Notes under the pieces: model-generated
What the model was told of the DNA's origin: nothing
Seen by the model: the letters and a program-made list of their open reading frames with translations, nothing else
Database searches by the model: none
Program-made: the position numbers and the translations under genes
Part shown: piece by piece, positions 60,367 through 64,000 of the stretch
Layout of the letters: each line of letters opens with the position of its first letter
Position numbering within the stretch: position 1 is the first letter of the stretch
DNA from: Chondrus crispus
Lineage: Eukaryota > Rhodophyta > Florideophyceae > Gigartinales > Gigartinaceae
Direction of reading: 5' to 3'
DNA length: 64,000 bases
NCBI RefSeq assembly: GCF_000350225.1
Contig: NW_005179334.1
Coordinates: forward strand, 724,657 to 788,656

Positions 60367-62829
60367 ATGGCAACTGACGCAGTTGAACGCAAATCTGCAG
60401 ATCAACCCGCTCAGACTGCATCGCCAAGTGCTGAAGAGAATTCTCAAGTTTTATTTACTAGGCCTCAGAGAGAGCTCTTGCTTCGCACCCTCATACTTGG
60501 CCTCATATGTCTCGTTTCTTTCTCCATTCGTCTTTTTTCTGTTTTGCGCTTTGAAAGCATTATCCATGAGTTCGACCCGTGGTTCAACTTTCGCAGTACT
60601 AGGTACGCACCCCCCTCAATTAGTGCAATGCTTCGGATCTTTTGCTCACAGAATTTCTGAAAAACTAACTGTGAACGGCATTTTGCAATGTTGCGATCGG
60701 GCAGGGTGCTTGTCGGAGAAGGTTCGTACAAGTTTTGGAACTGGTTCGATTCGCGATCTTGGTACCCCTTGGGCAGAATCGTTGGCGGTACGGTTTATCC
60801 AGGAATCATGTACACCGCTGCCTTCATGTACAATGTTCTGCACTTTGTGGGCCTCAAAGTCAACATCCGCGATGTTTGCGTTCTCACTGCGCCCGTATTT
60901 TCCGCTTTCACTGCGCTTTCCGCTTATGCCTTGACTAAGGAAGCCTCTGACGATGCGGCTGGTATTGTCGCGGCTGCAATTATGGCTATTGTCCCTGGTT
61001 ACATCTCCCGTTCTGTGGCTGGTTCGTATGACAATGAGGGTGTCGCCATCACTGCTATGATCTTCTGCTTTTATCTATGGACCAAGTCCGTGAATACCGG
61101 TTCCCTGTTCTGGTCGGGTCTCACGACACTTTCGTATCTTTACATGGTCGCTTGCTGGGGAGGTTACATTTTCTTGATCAATCTCATCCCTATTTACGTC
61201 CTCGTCATGCTGTTCTCCGGTCGCTATTCGCATCGTCTTTATGTTGCATACAACACGTTTTACGTTCTTGGCACGCTCCTATCAATGCAAATTCGGTTTG
61301 TCGGTTTCAACGCGGTCACCACGTCAGAGCATCTTGGGGCGTTCGGAACATTCGGGCTGCTCAATCTCTACTGTGTTAAGAACTGGGTGCAAAGCTTCAC
61401 AGGGCCCCGGGTTTTTAAGGCCTTTGTGCGGTGGCTTGTTTTCCTCGCCATGAGTCTTACGGGATCGATAGTCGTTCTTGCGTTCGTAACTGGAAATGGT
61501 GGCGGTATGACTGGGCGCATTAGAACATTTCTTGATCCGACCTATGCGTCGAAGCACATTCCTATCATTGCCTCAGTCTCAGAGCATCAGCCGACATCGT
61601 GGGGTTCATACTTCTTTGACCTTCATATTACCGTCTATCTTATGCCAATCGGTCTCTACTTCTGCTTCAAGAAACTCACAGATGGGAACATGTTTCTAAT
61701 CACATATGGCACATTTGCTATCTACTTCTCTGGCGTTATGATCAGGATTATGTTAGTTCTCGCTCCAGCAGCTTCGATGCTGAGCGCGATTGGAATCTCT
61801 GAAACTTTGAAATTCGCGATGCGATCACTTCAGGCAGACGATGACGACGAAGACCTCTCCATGAGGGTCGCCAATCCCTCAGCTGAAGAAGCGAAGTCCC
61901 AACAGTCCGGTGTAGGGGAAAAGCAGGGGACAAAGAAGACTGGAAAGAAGTCGAAATCCAAAAGCAAGTCTGGAAAAGATAAACTTAGAGAGGAGGAATG
62001 GCGAACCGCACAGGGAAGATCCAACGAAGCACCCCAACAACCAGCGCCTGCGGAAACGACTTCGAATCAAAAGGCTGTAATCGCGAAGCCAGTGGCTTTT
62101 TGCCTGTGCGTTGGTGCATGCGTCCTCTTGTTTCAGTACGTAAGGCACGCAATATGGGCCACATCTGAAGCGTATAGCAGCCCGTCTATTGTGCTCAGTG
62201 CTAAAGGAAGGGACGGGGAGCGCATCTTCTTTGACGACTATAGAGCCGGATACTACTGGCTGCGGCAGAATACGCCTGACGACGCTAAGATTATGTCTTG
62301 GTGGGATTATGGTTATCAGATATCAGGAATGGGGAACCGCACAGTTATTGTTGATAACAACACATGGAACAACACCCATATCGCAACCGTTGGAAAGGCC
62401 ATGAACTCACCGGAGGACGTATCGTACAAGATTGCGAGAAAACTTGATGTGGACTATGTTTTGGTGGTTTTCGGCGGCGTCGTGGGGTACAGCAGTGATG
62501 ACATCAATAAGTTCTTATGGATGGTGCGTATTTCAGCATCTGTGGACAAATCCGTTAACGAAAAGGACTACATGACATCATACGGCGGGTACACGGTTGA
62601 TGACAGCGCAGGAAAGGCGCTGACAAATTCCCTCATGTACAAAATGTGCTATTATCGTTTCGGGGATATGGCTAGGGATCCTCGCGGGGCTTTCGACCGT
62701 GTGCGTCAAACCGTAGTGAAAGACGCATCCTCTATCAAACTGAAATATTTTGAAGAGGCGTTCACGAGCGAAAATTGGATCGTTCGAATTTACAGAGTTA
62801 AAAAGCCAAATGCTCGAGGGTGGGTGTAA
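60367..62829 (+). CDS. STT3: STT3, catalytic subunit of oligosaccharyltransferase (786 aa, two exons)
   Basis: STT3 transfers the glycan from dolichol to Asn-x-Ser/Thr in the ER lumen. The ATG at 60367 has an excellent context (GCCGCCATGG). Exon 1 (60367-60602) ends in [13 protein letters not shown] with the catalytic Asp of EFDPWFN. The intron 60603-60704 (102 nt) has GTACGC and ends GGGCAG; exon 2 (60705-62829) resumes [20 protein letters not shown], then [14 protein letters not shown]. Many membrane helices follow. The lumenal domain has the family WWDYG motif at about residues 611-615 ([11 protein letters not shown]) and the NNTWNNTH sequon cluster. A Lys/Ser-rich loop ([14 protein letters not shown]) interrupts the region near residues 415-440. 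The length suits a single-STT3 eukaryote. The larger exon 2 frame without exon 1 would lack the catalytic site. Confidence 0.93.
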
Positions 62830-63037
62830 AAATCGTACCTCAATGATTGACATCTAACAAACCAATTTGCACCGTAACATAGATGACAAGGTGGTATGCA
62901 CAAGTATCCTGAAACAGTTAATACAGGAATCCACGGCTGAATGCTCTGTCCGTAGTCGTGGTTGAGTTTAAGTTGTGCACTAATGTATTCGCTTCCCTAG
63001 ACACCTAAAGCGAAAATTAGTGCTTTAATGATACGTA
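62830..63037. other. Short intergenic between convergent genes
   Basis: About 200 bp between the STT3 stop and the stop of the next gene; nothing recognised. Confidence 0.5.
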
Positions 63038-63871
63038 TCAGTCTGCGTGACGCCGCCAAAGCTTCCTCCAGGAACGCAAACGCTTTCCTCGCACGTGGAA
63101 GCTCATTCGTTTTGAGAGCTGACGACGAAGACGGCCTGTATCAGCTCCTGATTCTTGGGTTTCATCTTTGTCAGCGTTGATTCGATCGGGCATGCGGGGT
63201 GAGGCGGAAGGGGCAGTAACAAGCTCCTCGCCAGTAGCAGGGGTGAGAGCAGGAAGGGTGGGTACTGGCTTGGAGTCGAGAACCATCTTGTCAGTTTCAT
63301 CTAGTAGAGATTCGGCAGCGTCCTTGTCGTTACGAATAGGCTTGAGATCTGCCGGAACAGTACGTGGGCTTTGTGGAGCGGATGCTGAAACGGAGGTACC
63401 CAATTCGGATTCAATGTCAGAGAGCAACGACTTGGACGAGGAGGAGGGGGTAATCCTGATTCTGAGATTCTTTGCAGAGTGGGAGCGTGACACACGTCGA
63501 GAGTTTGGCAAGCGAGCTCGTTCGGACAGATTGCTCTGCTGGCGATCTGCTGACAGCCTCCGGAGCTCTGTGGCAGCAGGTTTCGGTGGAGATGCAACTG
63601 CCGGGGGTCCTAGGGCGGGTGGAAGCACGTCGTGTAAGGAGACGAATGAGGGGCGGCGGCGAGGGGAAAGACCAGGAGCGGGGGCCGGTGAACGGCGACG
63701 GCGGGCTTCGTCAGACCAGAGCTGAAGCTGACGGGCGTGCTGCTTCGCGCGGTCGGCGTCTGACGTAGGACGCCTTGATAGGTCGTCTATGTCGGAGTCG
63801 ATATCGGAGTCGGAGCAGTCAAAGGAAACGGGTGTGGAAGCCTCGGTGAAATAATGCAAACGTTCAGCCAT
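63038..63871 (-). CDS. Unrecognised disordered Ser/Arg-rich protein (277 aa)
   Basis: The ATG at 63871 gives MAERLHYFTEAST, followed by an acidic patch (DCSDSDIDSDIDDLS) and long Ser/Arg/Pro-rich stretches with many potential phosphosites (RRPSFVSL, RRVSRSHSAKN, SSSSKSLLSD). It ends in a very basic segment, KRMSFHVRGKRLRSWRKLWR. No domain is recognised. It reads as a real gene because of its clean single frame, low stop density and ATG start, but a function cannot be given; a regulatory or nucleic-acid-associated role is a guess. The upstream in-frame TTG start was rejected. Confidence 0.55.
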   Translation of the reverse strand: MAERLHYFTEASTPVSFDCSDSDIDSDIDDLSRRPTSDADRAKQHARQLQLWSDEARRRRSPAPAPGLSPRRRPSFVSLHDVLPPALGPPAVASPPKPAATELRRLSADRQQSNLSERARLPNSRRVSRSHSAKNLRIRITPSSSSKSLLSDIESELGTSVSASAPQSPRTVPADLKPIRNDKDAAESLLDETDKMVLDSKPVPTLPALTPATGEELVTAPSASPRMPDRINADKDETQESGADTGRLRRQLSKRMSFHVRGKRLRSWRKLWRRHAD

Positions 63872-64000
63872 TGTCAACGCGCCGAGGGGCTGGGTGAGTT
63901 GTGGAGTGAAAGACAGTGGGAAGTTGAGGGAGCCCGTAGACGTCCAGACCGGGGTTTAGGGGCGGGCTATAAGTGGATAAGGAAGGAGGGAGGGTGAGGA
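63872..64000. other. Window end, no gene seen
   Basis: Short upstream stretch of the preceding gene; promoter likely. Confidence 0.4.

Overview
The window looks like nuclear DNA of a multicellular red alga, most likely a florideophyte such as Chondrus; this is inference, with no database search behind it. Most genes have a single exon (the two clear exceptions, RBX1 and STT3, have introns of about 100-125 nt). Plastid-type proteins (HHL1-like, an S2P/RseP-like protease with a presequence) occur beside ordinary eukaryotic housekeeping genes. Genes sit in short clusters separated by kilobases of repeat-rich DNA. Two runs of N (32118-33049 and 46665-46843) are assembly gaps, and both fall in or beside genes.

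Layout. 1-5.9 kb: a decayed RUS1/DUF647 fragment and a relic ORF of about 597 codons with two in-frame stops. 5.9-13.1 kb: a transposon zone. A PIF/Harbinger-type element has a frameshifted Myb-like ORF1 and a transposase split by a 613-bp TG...CA insertion. A C-terminal fragment of an iPLA2-gamma-type phospholipase lies between the two ORFs, and a 394-bp MITE of the same family with TTA target duplications lies downstream. 13.7-30 kb: a secreted Cys-rich protein (A), XRCC3, HHL1, a large XMAP215-type TOG protein, a His/Asp-repeat membrane protein and the S2P protease. 29.5-41.5 kb: further members of the Cys-rich family (pseudogene E, genes C and B, decaying gene D). 42.5-64 kb: a denser housekeeping block with DNAJC11, two C2H2 zinc-finger paralogues, RBX1, DNA ligase I, an alpha/beta hydrolase, RRP1, CDT1, STT3 and an unrecognised disordered protein.

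The most distinctive content is the cluster of secreted Cys-rich proteins. They combine one to three copies of a 10-cysteine module, a linker that differs in every gene (basic, Asp-rich, or a perfect 21-bp repeat coding for ETVSASP) and a 109-residue C-terminal domain whose length is identical in three intact genes. Two more loci carry decayed versions, one of which is very similar in DNA sequence to gene A. I cannot assign the family to a known one. The second striking feature is a dispersed palindromic motif, GTACCCTTGGGTAC, flanked by TACTGTA-type sequence, together with several long near-perfect hairpins in the intergenic DNA.

The housekeeping genes do not form an operon-like pathway. Several replication and repair genes (XRCC3, LIG1, CDT1, RBX1) share the window, but eukaryotic gene order gives no reason to treat this as functional linkage. 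Divergent pairs that may share promoters are XRCC3/HHL1, His-Asp protein/S2P, hydrolase/RRP1 and CDT1/STT3.
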